Positions 51,302 through 61,300 of a stretch of 64,000 nucleotides of DNA are shown here, in pieces; position 1 is the stretch's first letter; each line of letters starts with the position of its first letter. Below the pieces are notes generated by a model that was given only the letters and a program-made list of their open reading frames with translations, was not told the origin of the DNA and did no database searches. Made by a program: the position numbers and the translations under genes. This DNA comes from CAMUQR01 sp963516005 (GTDB taxonomy: Bacteria > Patescibacteriota > Saccharimonadia > Saccharimonadales > Saccharimonadaceae), in the NCBI GenBank assembly GCA_963516005.1, contig CAUPYP010000002.1:124001-188000 (forward strand). The letters are read 5' to 3'.

Positions 51302-51961
51302 ATGCAACTCAACAATGATGATATTGTGTTAATCGATAAACCCCGAGGTATCTCTAGCTTCGGGGTTGTTGCTAAAGTGCGCTATCATTTGTCGCAACAG
51401 CTTGGCAAAAAAGCTAAAGTCGGCCATACTGGCACGCTTGACCCATTCGCGACGGGGTTGATGATTCTGGTGACTGGCACGATGTGTAAACGCGCTCAGG
51501 AGTTTACCAAACAAGATAAAGTATATCAGGCGACTTTTGTACTGGGTAAAACCAGCTCGACGGCTGATGTTGAGGGTAAGTTGCATCAGCGTTCCCGTCA
51601 GCGACCGTCATTAGCGACGATACAATTAGCTATGACGCAATTAACTGGGGTGATTTGGCAGACCCCACCGGTTTTTAGCGCGATCAAAATCAACGGTCAG
51701 CGCGCTTATCAGCTGGCGCGTCAAGGTCGAGCAGTCGAAATGCCTCGTCGCCAAGTGACGATTTATCAGCTAGAACTGCTCGATTATACCTATCCGCGTT
51801 TGACTGTGCGTGTTAAAGTCTCCTCGGGAACTTATATTCGCTCATTGGCGGTGGATCTCGGCCGAGCTTTGGGTGTTGGGGCATATTGTCAGACATTACG
51901 TCGTTTAGCGATTGCCGATAAGACAGTCGACCAAGCTCTCAAATTCAACCAATTAGCATAA
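51302..51961 (+). CDS. truB: tRNA pseudouridine(55) synthase
   Basis: A 219-residue synthase that converts U55 of the tRNA T-loop to pseudouridine. It has VLIDKPRGISSFGVVAKVR, KAKVGHTGTLDPFATGLM with the catalytic Asp, and VYQATFVLGKTSSTADVEG. SAIKINGQRAYQLARQG and VSSGTYIRSLAVDLGRAL follow. It is short because the C-terminal PUA domain of larger TruB proteins is absent. It begins 11 bases after the preceding stop, with no SD, suggesting read-through from the upstream promoter or coupling. Confidence 0.96.
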   Translation: MQLNNDDIVLIDKPRGISSFGVVAKVRYHLSQQLGKKAKVGHTGTLDPFATGLMILVTGTMCKRAQEFTKQDKVYQATFVLGKTSSTADVEGKLHQRSRQRPSLATIQLAMTQLTGVIWQTPPVFSAIKINGQRAYQLARQGRAVEMPRRQVTIYQLELLDYTYPRLTVRVKVSSGTYIRSLAVDLGRALGVGAYCQTLRRLAIADKTVDQALKFNQLA

Positions 51962-51962
51962 G

Positions 51963-51991
51963 TTGGAGTCGATTTTATTTTGTGATAAAAT
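51963..51991 (+). promoter_or_regulatory. Promoter TTGGAG-17-TAAAAT (extended -10)
   Basis: TTGGAG at 51963-51968 and TAAAAT at 51986-51991, with TGA before the hexamer. Its leader carries an SD (AAGGGGA) for the gene at 52019. Confidence 0.75.
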
Positions 51992-52018
51992 ATAACCATA
52001 ACTAATAAGGGGATTTTT

Positions 52019-52792
52019 ATGCTTAAAAAGAAAACTACCGTCGTGATTGATCATCAAGCCGAAGAGCGTGCCAAACAGCAGGCGATGCAGGCGGAGCTTG
52101 ATGCCTTAAAACCAAAGCCAAAAACTACCGACAAACCACAAGATCACTCTGTCGAAACCAACCGTTCCTCTCTGAACAAAGTCAAAAAACGCACTCTGAA
52201 AACCATCGGCCTGGTGGTATTGGGATGTGCGGTGATTAGCCTAGTAGTATGGGCTGTTTTGCATAAAAATTACCTCGATAAACTTGAAAAAGAACGTGCC
52301 ACTAAGCAGGCCGCTGAAAAGGTAGCCATCGAAAAAGCCGACAATGTTTTAAATAAAAAAGATTTTAATTATCCAGAGTGTCAATTGTCGAGTGAAAAGG
52401 CACGCACTGAATGTGAAAATCAAAAACAATACGACAAGGCAACCGATGTTTTGAAAGAAACTAAGGATACCTTGCCAGCGAAGAAATCAAATGAACTGTT
52501 GCAACGACAAATTGCCATTGCTGTGGCTAGCTCAACTGAGGCGGAACGCTTAGAAAAGCTCAATGAGGTGGCGAAGTTGGTTGAGAAGAGTAAGGCTGAT
52601 CACTTGACTTACTTCAATTTATCAAGCGCCTACCGCCCAAGCGATAAAATCTCCGCTTTGCGTTATATTCGCCGTGCAAAAGAACTCTATGAGCGTCAGA
52701 GTCGTGACTCAGATGATTATGACATGGATAATTACGATTTTGATCGTAATATTAAAGATATCCAAGCTGAAATTGATGCTCAGAATAAGTAG
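52019..52792 (+). CDS. Single-pass membrane protein with helical extracytoplasmic domain
   Basis: A 257-residue protein. About 62 cytoplasmic residues, very charged (HQAEERAKQQAMQAELDALK), precede one span at roughly residues 63-81 (IGLVVLGCAVISLVVWAVL). The extracytoplasmic portion is helical and Lys/Glu-rich with a Cys pair (PECQLSSEKARTECEN). Its latter half has TPR-like spacing (AIAVASSTEAERLEKLNEVA, LTYFNLSSAYRPSDKISALR). This suggests a protein-interaction module anchored at the membrane. It has a promoter and an SD (AAGGGGA). The TPR resemblance is weak and I do not name a family. Confidence 0.72.
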   Translation: MLKKKTTVVIDHQAEERAKQQAMQAELDALKPKPKTTDKPQDHSVETNRSSLNKVKKRTLKTIGLVVLGCAVISLVVWAVLHKNYLDKLEKERATKQAAEKVAIEKADNVLNKKDFNYPECQLSSEKARTECENQKQYDKATDVLKETKDTLPAKKSNELLQRQIAIAVASSTEAERLEKLNEVAKLVEKSKADHLTYFNLSSAYRPSDKISALRYIRRAKELYERQSRDSDDYDMDNYDFDRNIKDIQAEIDAQNK

Positions 52793-52809
52793 GCGTCAAA
52801 CTCTTAATA

Positions 52810-52838
52810 TTGACTAATTATTATTTTTATGGTATAAT
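52810..52838 (+). promoter_or_regulatory. Promoter TTGACT-17-TATAAT (extended -10)
   Basis: TTGACT at 52810-52815, 17 bases, TATAAT at 52833-52838 preceded by TGG. The ~65-base leader ends with SD GGAGGG. Confidence 0.88.
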
Positions 52839-52907
52839 TCGTAAGAATCTTAGTATGGGCTAAGAAGCATATTAATATTTGAAATAATTTATTCTTGGAG
52901 GGAAAAA

Positions 52908-53780
52908 ATGAATAAAAAAAGGCAAATCAAGCGAAGAAATCAAAAACTAATACTAGTGGGTATTATCACTGTATTAGTTTCAATTGTTTTGTTGGTAGGT
53001 TCAAAACCAGTGCCAGCATCTCAGAAACCGGAATATCTTGATCTAGCAGGTCAAGAAAATGTCCATTTTGGGTCTGGGATTGATATGATGATTTTGCCAT
53101 TGGCGATCAATGGCAAAAATATTAGTAGCCTTGTGGGTGTTAAATATCCACAGGCTATCATGAAGCAGGAAACTTACCAGTCAAATGAGCCATTTACAGT
53201 GGCGCATTTGGCATCAATTTGGGCAAAGATATTACTGCTAAATCCCGATCCGGGAGCGAGCGTCCCACGTGATGTTCATCCTGGTGAATGGTACTATGAT
53301 TCATTCGAGAGATTATCAAAAACGCATATACTTGATTATCTCATGGATGAAAATGGTAACATTACTCCCAATAGGCAGTTATCTGTCTATGAAATCCACA
53401 GAAGTATTAAATACTACTGGGATTATAGCGGAGTTAGGGAATCTATCGATAAGGCTATAATATCGACATCTACAGGTCAGCAATATAGATGGTTCATAAA
53501 CAGAGCATCCGATTTTCATAAGCGTTATGAAGGACGCATATGGTATAAGGATGTTGCACCTGTTGTGAACTTGGGATTTGTGCATGGCCTGGTAGATAAT
53601 AATCAGCAATTTGTCTTTGCTGAAAAACCAGCTGTGCATCGCGATGCTATGGCTGTGTTTTGCGTCTTGACTGGGAGATTCTGGAATGGAATGCCTGGTT
53701 GTAGTGAGGATGTTGAACAGAGAACTGATTTGACAGACTACGAAAAGGTGGCATTACAGCCTTACCAATTCTTGTATTAA
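52908..53780 (+). CDS. Exported SLH-like domain protein 1
   Basis: A 290-residue protein with a very basic N-terminus followed by a signal or anchor segment (LILVGIITVLVSIVLLVG). The exterior contains two segments with S-layer-homology spacing. DVHPGEWYYDSFERLSKTHI with TPNRQLSVYEIHRSIKYY lies near residues 120-170. WYKDVAPVVNLGFVHGL, then DAMAVFCVLTGRF, lies near residues 210-260. SLH domains bind secondary cell-wall polymers and hold proteins on the surface. The match is to the WAY..I..L...GI pattern, but divergent. SD GGAGGG precedes the ATG. It is paralogous to the next gene. Confidence 0.72.
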   Translation: MNKKRQIKRRNQKLILVGIITVLVSIVLLVGSKPVPASQKPEYLDLAGQENVHFGSGIDMMILPLAINGKNISSLVGVKYPQAIMKQETYQSNEPFTVAHLASIWAKILLLNPDPGASVPRDVHPGEWYYDSFERLSKTHILDYLMDENGNITPNRQLSVYEIHRSIKYYWDYSGVRESIDKAIISTSTGQQYRWFINRASDFHKRYEGRIWYKDVAPVVNLGFVHGLVDNNQQFVFAEKPAVHRDAMAVFCVLTGRFWNGMPGCSEDVEQRTDLTDYEKVALQPYQFLY

Positions 53781-53788
53781 AGTAATAT

Positions 53789-53816
53789 AACCAGGCTTAA
53801 ATAGGCCTGGTTTTTT
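53789..53816 (+). terminator. Terminator after SLH-like protein 1
   Basis: AACCAGGC (53789-53796) pairs with GCCTGGTT (53805-53812), then TTTT. The next gene's terminator uses a near-identical AACCAGGTC stem. Confidence 0.88.
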
Positions 53817-53823
53817 ATATCTC

Positions 53824-53852
53824 TTGACTATTTGTGATTTTTCTGTTATAAT
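53824..53852 (+). promoter_or_regulatory. Promoter TTGACT-17-TATAAT of SLH-like protein 2
   Basis: TTGACT (53824-53829) and TATAAT (53847-53852) with TGT before the hexamer. It is the same promoter type as the paralog upstream, with a longer AT-rich leader of about 90 bases. Confidence 0.88.
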
Positions 53853-53948
53853 CCTAGTAACCTCGATGTGGATTGAGGGAGAATCTTAACAGTGATAATA
53901 ATTTTCATTTAAATAAATTTAAATTCAAATTTAAGGAGGGAATTTAAA

Positions 53949-54818
53949 ATGAAAAAAATAAATATACTACAAAAAGTGGTAGCCTTAGGCTTAGCCTTGG
54001 GCATGATGGTATTAGCTGGTGCGGAAGCTCGTGCCGAATATATTGATCGTGCTCATAAAGTCACGATTTATTTTGGGGCAGGAGTCGATATTTTCCCAGA
54101 CAAGGTGATTGATGGGAAAATAAGTGGCGGACTCGGCGGGGTAAAATACGAAGGTCCGATTATGGCACCAGGCAGTTACTATAGCGAAGAGCCATTCACT
54201 GTGGCAAAACTCGCTAGCGTCTGGGCTCGTATCCTTGAGCTTGACCCAAATCCTGGGGCCCCAGTTCCCAAGGACGTCAAGAAAGGTAAGTGGTATTACA
54301 ATGCGTTTGAGAGATTATCAAAAACGCACATACTAGATTACCTCGTTGACAAGGATGGTAATATTCATCCCGATAGGCAACTTTATGTCTACGAGATTCA
54401 TCGCAGTGTTAAGTACTACTGGGACTACATTGGCTTCACGGCCATAAAAAAGGAAGCAACTGGGTTTATGCTGGATAAATACGGCAAAAATTCAGTTAAC
54501 GTCCTTTTTCTTGAACGCCTTTCGAAAAAATTCCGCGAACGCTATCAAGGCCGTCCGTGGACTGAAGACGTAGCTCAGGTGATGGAAGTGGGCTTCATGC
54601 ATGGTATTGATTATTTATATGATCATACTTACAAGGGGGCTGTCGCTAAAGCTACTAATAATGAGGCGATGCAGTTATTTTATCATCTCACAGGACGTAC
54701 TAGATGGTCACATGCACCAGGCTTCCGTGAAGATATAAAAATTAAGCCTGGTCATAAGCTGTTGACAACTTATGAAAAGGCTGCGTTGCAGTCACGTCCG
54801 CGTGGCTTTATTAACTAA
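53949..54818 (+). CDS. Exported SLH-like domain protein 2
   Basis: A 289-residue secreted protein with a conventional signal peptide ending near ARA-EY, unlike the basic anchor of its paralog. It shares most of the exterior sequence pattern with protein 1: YFGAGVDIF versus HFGSGIDMM, VPKDVKKGKWYYNAFERLSK, DRQLYVYEIHRSVKYYWDY, and ALQSRPR near the C-terminus. The second SLH-like unit (RPWTEDVAQVMEVGFMHGI) is followed by NNEAMQLFYHLTGR. SD AAGGAGGG precedes the ATG. A tandem duplication with different membrane attachment (anchored versus released) is the simplest reading. Confidence 0.73.
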   Translation: MKKINILQKVVALGLALGMMVLAGAEARAEYIDRAHKVTIYFGAGVDIFPDKVIDGKISGGLGGVKYEGPIMAPGSYYSEEPFTVAKLASVWARILELDPNPGAPVPKDVKKGKWYYNAFERLSKTHILDYLVDKDGNIHPDRQLYVYEIHRSVKYYWDYIGFTAIKKEATGFMLDKYGKNSVNVLFLERLSKKFRERYQGRPWTEDVAQVMEVGFMHGIDYLYDHTYKGAVAKATNNEAMQLFYHLTGRTRWSHAPGFREDIKIKPGHKLLTTYEKAALQSRPRGFIN

Positions 54819-54836
54819 AAATCACTGTTGATTCAT

Positions 54837-54865
54837 AACCAGGTCAATACCGACCTGGTTTCTTT
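54837..54865 (+). terminator. Terminator after SLH-like protein 2
   Basis: AACCAGGTC-AATACC-GACCTGGTT followed by TCTTT. Confidence 0.88.
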
Positions 54866-54891
54866 ACTCATTAAACTGCTTATGGTATACT
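54863..54891 (+). promoter_or_regulatory. Promoter TTTACT-17-TATACT (extended -10)
   Basis: TTTACT at 54863-54868 overlaps the end of the preceding terminator. TATACT at 54886-54891 is preceded by TGG. It drives the large gene at 54927. Confidence 0.72.
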
Positions 54892-54926
54892 AGAAGCACT
54901 TGATGACACCAAAGGAGAATTAGCTA

Positions 54927-57900
54927 ATGTATCGATCCACTATTAAGACATTATTTAAAAAAATACGACACTATCAATCATGGCTAGTAATTGGCGGTGG
55001 TTTAGTGGTTGTTGTCATTGGCGTTGGTATCTGGTTGCGTCAGATTAATTGGACAAATGCTAAAGCAAAGAGTATTTTTGATAAGTTTTACGCTTCTTAT
55101 AAAGAAGACGATCGTCGTTATTTTGGGCGTGGTAGCAAGGATAATGTTGCTGCTGTTTTGCCAGAAATGTATAATTACAAGCCTAGTGCGGGCGGCAATA
55201 ATCAAAAATATGCGGTCAATATGACTTATCTGACGGGTGTAAGTGAAGCAGAACTACAGGCGCTTCATAGTAAGCTTCACCTTAGTAAGGAAATTACTGA
55301 TGTTGGTGGCTTTTTCAGTAGATTGGAAGGTAAATATCGAGAAGTAGAAAATGACACACGAAATTATCAAGCTTATTTAGCGCGACGCGCTAATCAGCTC
55401 ACTCCGGTTGATGCATGTATTGGACAGCGGGCTACTGGTGAAGCCTGGAACCAGGTTGATGAAGCTACATATTATAGACATTGGCAGACTTGTTATGACT
55501 GGCTAAGAACTGGTTATGAATTCGTGATGTATTCGGCGGCTGGCGTACCGCAGAGTCGATCTGGTGACCGAACTTTTTTTGAACAACAATATGCCGCCCT
55601 AAAAACCGATCCGAACAAGAAGCTAACGGTGCAGTGGATGGGTGGTGGTGGTGAATTTCATTACTACGATAAATCTGGTAAGACTGGTTCAGCTAAAAAA
55701 GATATTGACACTCATAATACTGGTATTAATGAGGAGCGCAGTGACGTGGTATGGAGTCGTTATCCTATTAATCCCAGTATGGCAATCGTGATGTGGGATA
55801 AAAATGGACAAACTGAAGCAAGTCCAGCTGAGCCATTGTGGGTGTTGCGCCTCGCTTGTGCCAACCCAATTGCCGCCGCAGTTAAAGAAAAAAAAGCCGA
55901 TGTCAACGTTCGTGTTACGGGTAGCCCGAATCCAGCCTATCTTCCTCAGAATGGTTCAGTGACGGTGAAATTTAAATATGAACTCGGTAAGAATGTCCGT
56001 GGCTATGCTAAACACGCTATGCACTATGTTTTCTCATCAGAACCACAGAGGAGTATTGATCCTAACTCGACTGCCATAACCTACACCTCCAATCCAAAAG
56101 CTTCGGCTGTTGGTAAAAAACTACCAAATAATAAAGCCGTTGATATTATCACCGATTATCCGAACCTGTCGCTAACTTATGAGGAAGAAGTGACAATCAC
56201 GCATGCGAACAAAAATGTTGTATGGCAACCAATTGATGGTACGCACGGTCGCATTTGTCGTAACCTTGGTGTTAAACCGAAGCCGAATGAGCATTCCTTC
56301 CCGGCGGATCTTGTGCAGACTTTAAATAAAAATAGCAAATACTGTATCGAGATTCGCTATGGTGGAATATCGACCCATGGTAGCGGTGGAGTCTTCGTCG
56401 ATCCGCTGATTCCATATATTGCGCCAATTGGTACGCCGATTGGTCAGGATATTAACGGCGTGAACAGCTGGGCAATTCGACCAAAACAATGGAAGCTTGA
56501 AAAAGCTGGAATGAGTGCTTCTTATAATAGTTGCAATAGGGATAGCTGGCATAATCCGCAGGGCTATGAAAAGATTGAACAAGATTGTCAGCGAAAGTGT
56601 CAGTCGCGCACTGGTGATAAATGGGTCTCAAAAGTCATTAGTACTAAGTTGGCTGGAGGGCCATATGGTAGCTCCGGAAACGATACGGAATGGGAACCAT
56701 GTGATCAGGCATCTTGGACGGATAGTGTGAAATATGAATGTAGAAGCTATTATGTAGCTGAAACTAGGGAACGACGTGGGAGAGATGAACGTACGGGTAA
56801 GTATTTGCGATATGAATCTAAAAAAGAATTCCGTAAAGTACCTAATTATGTTGGTATGAACGAAAACTTTATTGAATGTCAGCTAGACGATGTTCATTTT
56901 CGTGATACAACCCCACCACTTTCAAATTGTACAACTGGTATTTATTCCGGAAAATGCGTATATAAAAAACGCACCCCACAAGCTAAATGGCAAATTACTA
57001 AGATGATTTATAAACCCGAGCATATGACTCCGAGTTATCAAGATCGCAAACCGATGGTGCTGGATTCGACTAAGGATCCCGATAATCATTTCTGTAAAGA
57101 CAGCACCTTACCTAATGGAGCGTATATTTGTGAAAGTAAGATCTCTGGAACTAATGATTTAGATGAAGCAAAAGATATTTATCCAATCAGCAAGTCGAAG
57201 AAAAATGGCCAACCACCACATGGTCCTTATGAAAATATGCACATTAATATTACACCAATTGACGGTGGTCGTTGGAGTAAGGTTGGTATCGGCACAAAAG
57301 GATTTAAGGATTTGAAATACGAGATTGAAAATCTACCATCTGGTACAACAATTTGTTTTGCATTATCGGTTTATCCATGGCAGATTACTGAGGATTCAAA
57401 GGATTATAAATGGGCGCACTCCAAGCCAGAATGTTTGACTGTGTCTAAGAAGCCATATTTCGCAGTGGAGAATGGTATGTTGGTCTCTGGCGAGCATATT
57501 GTCACTAATCTGACTAAGACTCCGGCGCCTGATTCGAAGCGCTATGGCTCATGGGTGGAATATAACGCTGCTGCTCAGGGTCAAATTATGAACGCGTTAG
57601 CGACGAATATTCCTAATTCTGCAGGACGCACCTATGGTCCAGATCGCTGGCATAAGCTAACTTTTGCTAATACTTCCGATCCAAAAGGTCACTTTCATGG
57701 CAATATCGGTGAGGATGTGATTGATGCACTTAGTTTCTTTGAGTCCTTACCTGGTAATAGTGGTAAATATGCTAATACGACTTATGAGCGTCATGGTGGT
57801 GGTAATATTGGTGGACATAAGAGCGGTATTCACATCTATGAGGGTAATTCAACTATCACTGGTGACATTAACGGCGGTGATCAGATGGTAATTGTTGTCA

Positions 57901-58265
57901 AAGGTGATTTAACGATTAATCATAAAGTTCAAAATATTAATGCTTGGTTGATTGTGAGTGGTACGCTGTATACTTCAGACGTATCTTTAACCCGTGATAG
58001 GATGTCGAGAGGTGACGCTACTAGAGATGAAAGACCGCTGGTGGTCAATGGTCCAGTTCGAGCTAGTGAAATTAAGCTACGTCGCACTGCTGGATCTGGC
58101 ATTAAGTCAGCAATTGACAGTTTGAAAAATCCACAAGTTCAGTTTAATCAGCCTGCTGAAACCTTCCGATTGACGCCTGACACCTTCATCTGGTCATATA
58201 ATAATTCGCGTGATAAGGGTAAAGCTCAGACAGTGTACTTACGAGAAGTAGCTCCACGGTATTAG
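54927..58265 (+). CDS. Giant membrane-anchored, Cys-rich surface protein
   Basis: A 1,112-residue protein with SD AAAGGAG ten bases before the ATG. One N-terminal span (residues ~18-36, WLVIGGGLVVVVIGVGIWL) leaves about 1,075 residues outside. Residues ~310-640 contain beta-strand-rich segments (VNVRVTGSPNPAYLP, GSVTVKFKYELGKN). A Cys-rich stretch follows (NSCNRDSWHN, QDCQRKCQSR, YECRSYYV, SNCTTGIYSGKCVYK). Near the C-terminus, HIYEGNSTITGDINGGDQMV and VVKGDLTINHKVQNINAWLI look like stacked beta-helix or bactofilin-like turns. No enzymatic motif is seen. It is probably an extracellular structural or adhesive protein; the family is unknown to me. Confidence 0.72.
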   Translation: MYRSTIKTLFKKIRHYQSWLVIGGGLVVVVIGVGIWLRQINWTNAKAKSIFDKFYASYKEDDRRYFGRGSKDNVAAVLPEMYNYKPSAGGNNQKYAVNMTYLTGVSEAELQALHSKLHLSKEITDVGGFFSRLEGKYREVENDTRNYQAYLARRANQLTPVDACIGQRATGEAWNQVDEATYYRHWQTCYDWLRTGYEFVMYSAAGVPQSRSGDRTFFEQQYAALKTDPNKKLTVQWMGGGGEFHYYDKSGKTGSAKKDIDTHNTGINEERSDVVWSRYPINPSMAIVMWDKNGQTEASPAEPLWVLRLACANPIAAAVKEKKADVNVRVTGSPNPAYLPQNGSVTVKFKYELGKNVRGYAKHAMHYVFSSEPQRSIDPNSTAITYTSNPKASAVGKKLPNNKAVDIITDYPNLSLTYEEEVTITHANKNVVWQPIDGTHGRICRNLGVKPKPNEHSFPADLVQTLNKNSKYCIEIRYGGISTHGSGGVFVDPLIPYIAPIGTPIGQDINGVNSWAIRPKQWKLEKAGMSASYNSCNRDSWHNPQGYEKIEQDCQRKCQSRTGDKWVSKVISTKLAGGPYGSSGNDTEWEPCDQASWTDSVKYECRSYYVAETRERRGRDERTGKYLRYESKKEFRKVPNYVGMNENFIECQLDDVHFRDTTPPLSNCTTGIYSGKCVYKKRTPQAKWQITKMIYKPEHMTPSYQDRKPMVLDSTKDPDNHFCKDSTLPNGAYICESKISGTNDLDEAKDIYPISKSKKNGQPPHGPYENMHINITPIDGGRWSKVGIGTKGFKDLKYEIENLPSGTTICFALSVYPWQITEDSKDYKWAHSKPECLTVSKKPYFAVENGMLVSGEHIVTNLTKTPAPDSKRYGSWVEYNAAAQGQIMNALATNIPNSAGRTYGPDRWHKLTFANTSDPKGHFHGNIGEDVIDALSFFESLPGNSGKYANTTYERHGGGNIGGHKSGIHIYEGNSTITGDINGGDQMVIVVKGDLTINHKVQNINAWLIVSGTLYTSDVSLTRDRMSRGDATRDERPLVVNGPVRASEIKLRRTAGSGIKSAIDSLKNPQVQFNQPAETFRLTPDTFIWSYNNSRDKGKAQTVYLREVAPRY

Positions 58266-58290
58266 TATTAGGTTTACAGCGAATATTTTC

Positions 58291-58320
58291 TTTAAAACCA
58301 CCGTTTAGGGTGGTTTTAAA
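58291..58320. terminator. Perfect 12-bp hairpin terminator
   Basis: TTTAAAACCACC (58291-58302) and GGTGGTTTTAAA (58309-58320) flank GTTTAG. Confidence 0.82.
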
Positions 58321-58337
58321 ATTATATAAAGTTTTGT

Positions 58338-58343
58338 TATAAT
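58338..58343 (+). promoter_or_regulatory. Extended -10 TGTTATAAT at the start of the second giant gene
   Basis: The hexamer at 58338-58343 overlaps the first in-frame ATG (58342). The true start must therefore be one of the later ATGs at 58348 or 58354. Confidence 0.7.
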
Positions 58344-58353
58344 GGTTATGACT

Positions 58354-61300
58354 ATGGCAGACCAAGAATCGGAACGATTTAATCCTGAGTTAAATGTCGG
58401 TGCTAGACAGGCCGATGAGCGTTTTCGATTTGATCCGACAGCTCTGCGTCGAGCTGAACAACAAGGAACTGAATCGGATGAGCAATATGATAGCGCCGAT
58501 GAAGCACGCGACCAAGAATATCAACCAAGAGATAAGGCTGACAGTTTTTCGTTTAAGGATAAAAATGATCAGGCTGAGGGCGGTAAGAGAAGCGGTCGCT
58601 TAGGTGGTATGTTCAAAATGCGCCATATGCTTCAAAAAGGTGGTCCATCAGCATTTATTGCTGGGGCTTTGATTGGAGGTGGGTTAATCGCTAATACTTT
58701 TATGGCACCGGCGATGCTCATGAATCATATGGCGGAGCGTTTAACAGAGCGCTTCAATGTCCAAGAAGTGACAAATTCAGTTCGTTCGCCGAAGCTGAGT
58801 GTTCTCAAGTACAGCTCATCAAAACATATCGGTTCGTATACTGGTAACTTACTGGAAGAAGGGAAGCGCACTTTTGGATTTAGTAAGAAAAAACATCGTT
58901 TTGCGTCGGTTAGTAAGGCGCAGATTGAGCGTTTTAAGCAAAATGGTATTCATATTGAAACCGAAAACGGTATTCTAAATCGAAAACGCATCAAGTCAGT
59001 GACGATTGAAGATCCGAGTCTCGGTAAAGGTGGAAAAGTAACCTATGACACGCCTGATGCTTTGCGTACGGCGGTAGATAATAATCCAATTATTGCTGAT
59101 AAAATCCAAACAGCCGGTCGTGGCAGATGGGGACTGATGTTTGACAAGGTGACAGCAAAGGTTAAGTCGAAGCTTGGGATTTTGTTTAAACCTTTATCAG
59201 CGAAGGTTAAACCCGATGCTGATGCTGATGGCAAACCAAAAACCGGTACTCCTGACGATCCTAATGCGAAGTCGCAGACTGATACTGATGCTAATTCTAA
59301 ACGTGCACTTGAACAAGCACAAAATGATGCTGTTAACAAGGGAACAACTCCTGATGCTGATAGCATGAAGGGCGCTGTCTCAAATGCTGGTGAAACACTC
59401 AATGATGCAGTTGATGATATTAGCGATTCGAAAAAAACCGGTCATAAATCCAACGCAGCTGCTAGTAAATTAATGTCAGCGTTAGGTCATGTGACAGATG
59501 CTTGTGTATTCTATCAGGTGGCATCGCGTGCCGTTCACATAGCGAAGACGCTTCATGCATTGCAGTTGGCACGGTATGCTGGCACTTTTTTGACGATGGC
59601 GTCAGCGCTAAAAGCTGGTGATGCAACGGAGGAACAGATATCATATTTTGCCAATAGGATGACTGCCACTACACCAATCACTCGTGATGTCAATGGTTCA
59701 CGAGTTATTACAGGGTATGAGCCAACAGCGATGGACTCGCAAGGTTTTTACTATACAATGACCGGACTTATGGGTGAACCAAATGAGTCAACCCGCAAGT
59801 ATCAGATGGGTGTGAACGATCCGGGCGCAATTCGAACTTTTTTGGATGTGCGCAATAAAATTGATCAATTCGCATTTGGTGGTTTTAATTTAACACAGTT
59901 TTGTAATGTGATGGCATCGCCATTTATGAGTTTGGTGCAGGGAGCGATAGCTTTGTTGTCGTGTTTGGGGCTGGGTTGTGCGGGTGTTGTGGGTTCAATT
60001 GCTTGGTCGGTTGGGCAGAGTGCTATTTATGCCTCAGCACAAAAATGGCTAGGTGATTCAATTCAACGAACCCTCGGTGGTAATGCCGCTAACTCAAAAA
60101 CTCAAGGTGAGGACATGGGTAATGCGCTGACAGCCGGGACTGGGTATTTCTTAGGCAAGACGGCTAATGCTGGCGGACATATGCCGATGACAAAAGAACT
60201 AGCTCTGGGATTTTTAGAGGAGCGTGATCGTTATATCGCTAAACAAGCAGAAATTATTCGTGCTACCCACGGTCCATTTGATACCTCAACACGTCATACT
60301 ATGATGGGTAGTATCGTATCAGGATTTATGCCATATATGGCACGGATGCGGTCATTTACGGGACGAATAGGTAGTTTATTAAGTTATGCAAAATCATCAG
60401 TTTTGCCGAGTATGATGCCACGAGTGTCAGCACTAAGCGATGCAGATAAGTTGGCGGCTCGCAAAGCCACATTGGATATTTGTAGTGACCCAGAATATCG
60501 GATTTTTGGTAAATCTGGCGCTGATAATGATATTGACATACATAGTGGCCAAAAAGTTGCTCAGCGCACAAATAACGCTAATAAGGAAAAATATTATGCT
60601 GAAGGAAATTCGGTCGGTATTGATCCTTTCTGTAACTGGATTTTTGGCATTCCGAGTCAGCAATTGCATAATTCAGAATATGATCCATTACATGTGTTGG
60701 AGTTCTTCGCGCCTGGTACTTTTCAGCGTGATGATAAAGGCAAGTTAATTCCGAAATTAGTTGATTATGGAATGACCTGTAAGGATAATAAAGAATTTAA
60801 GCCATCGACGATAGATAAAGATAAAAATGTTATAGAGGCATCTGGTGCAACTTGTTTTGACAGTAAAGGTGAGCCAGATAAAATTGTTAAAAAGATAGAA
60901 AGTTACATTAGTGGAGTGATGAGCAAGAGATATCTAATGCCAGTAAATGCTAATGGGCCGTGTTCATTTAGACCAATCTTATCAAAAGATCGGAAGCAGG
61001 TTTTAATGGAGCCGTGGGCTGGTGATTATACTCAAGCTCAATTAAACAACCCATGTTTTTCATGGGAAACTCCAGAAGGTGAACAGCCAGGTAGAGATCC
61101 TTCTTATTATGGATATCAGTTCTGGTGGCAAATTGATGATCGTGAGGATCAATGTCGCTATCGTGTAAAATCGGAGTATCATCCAGGTGCACAGGGTAGT
61201 GGTCACTATTCAATTAAAGAAGAAGAAGAATGTCCAGCGAGATATACTCAGATTTGCAATAAGAATGGTGAGTGTAAATGTATTGCTCCATTAAAAGAAC

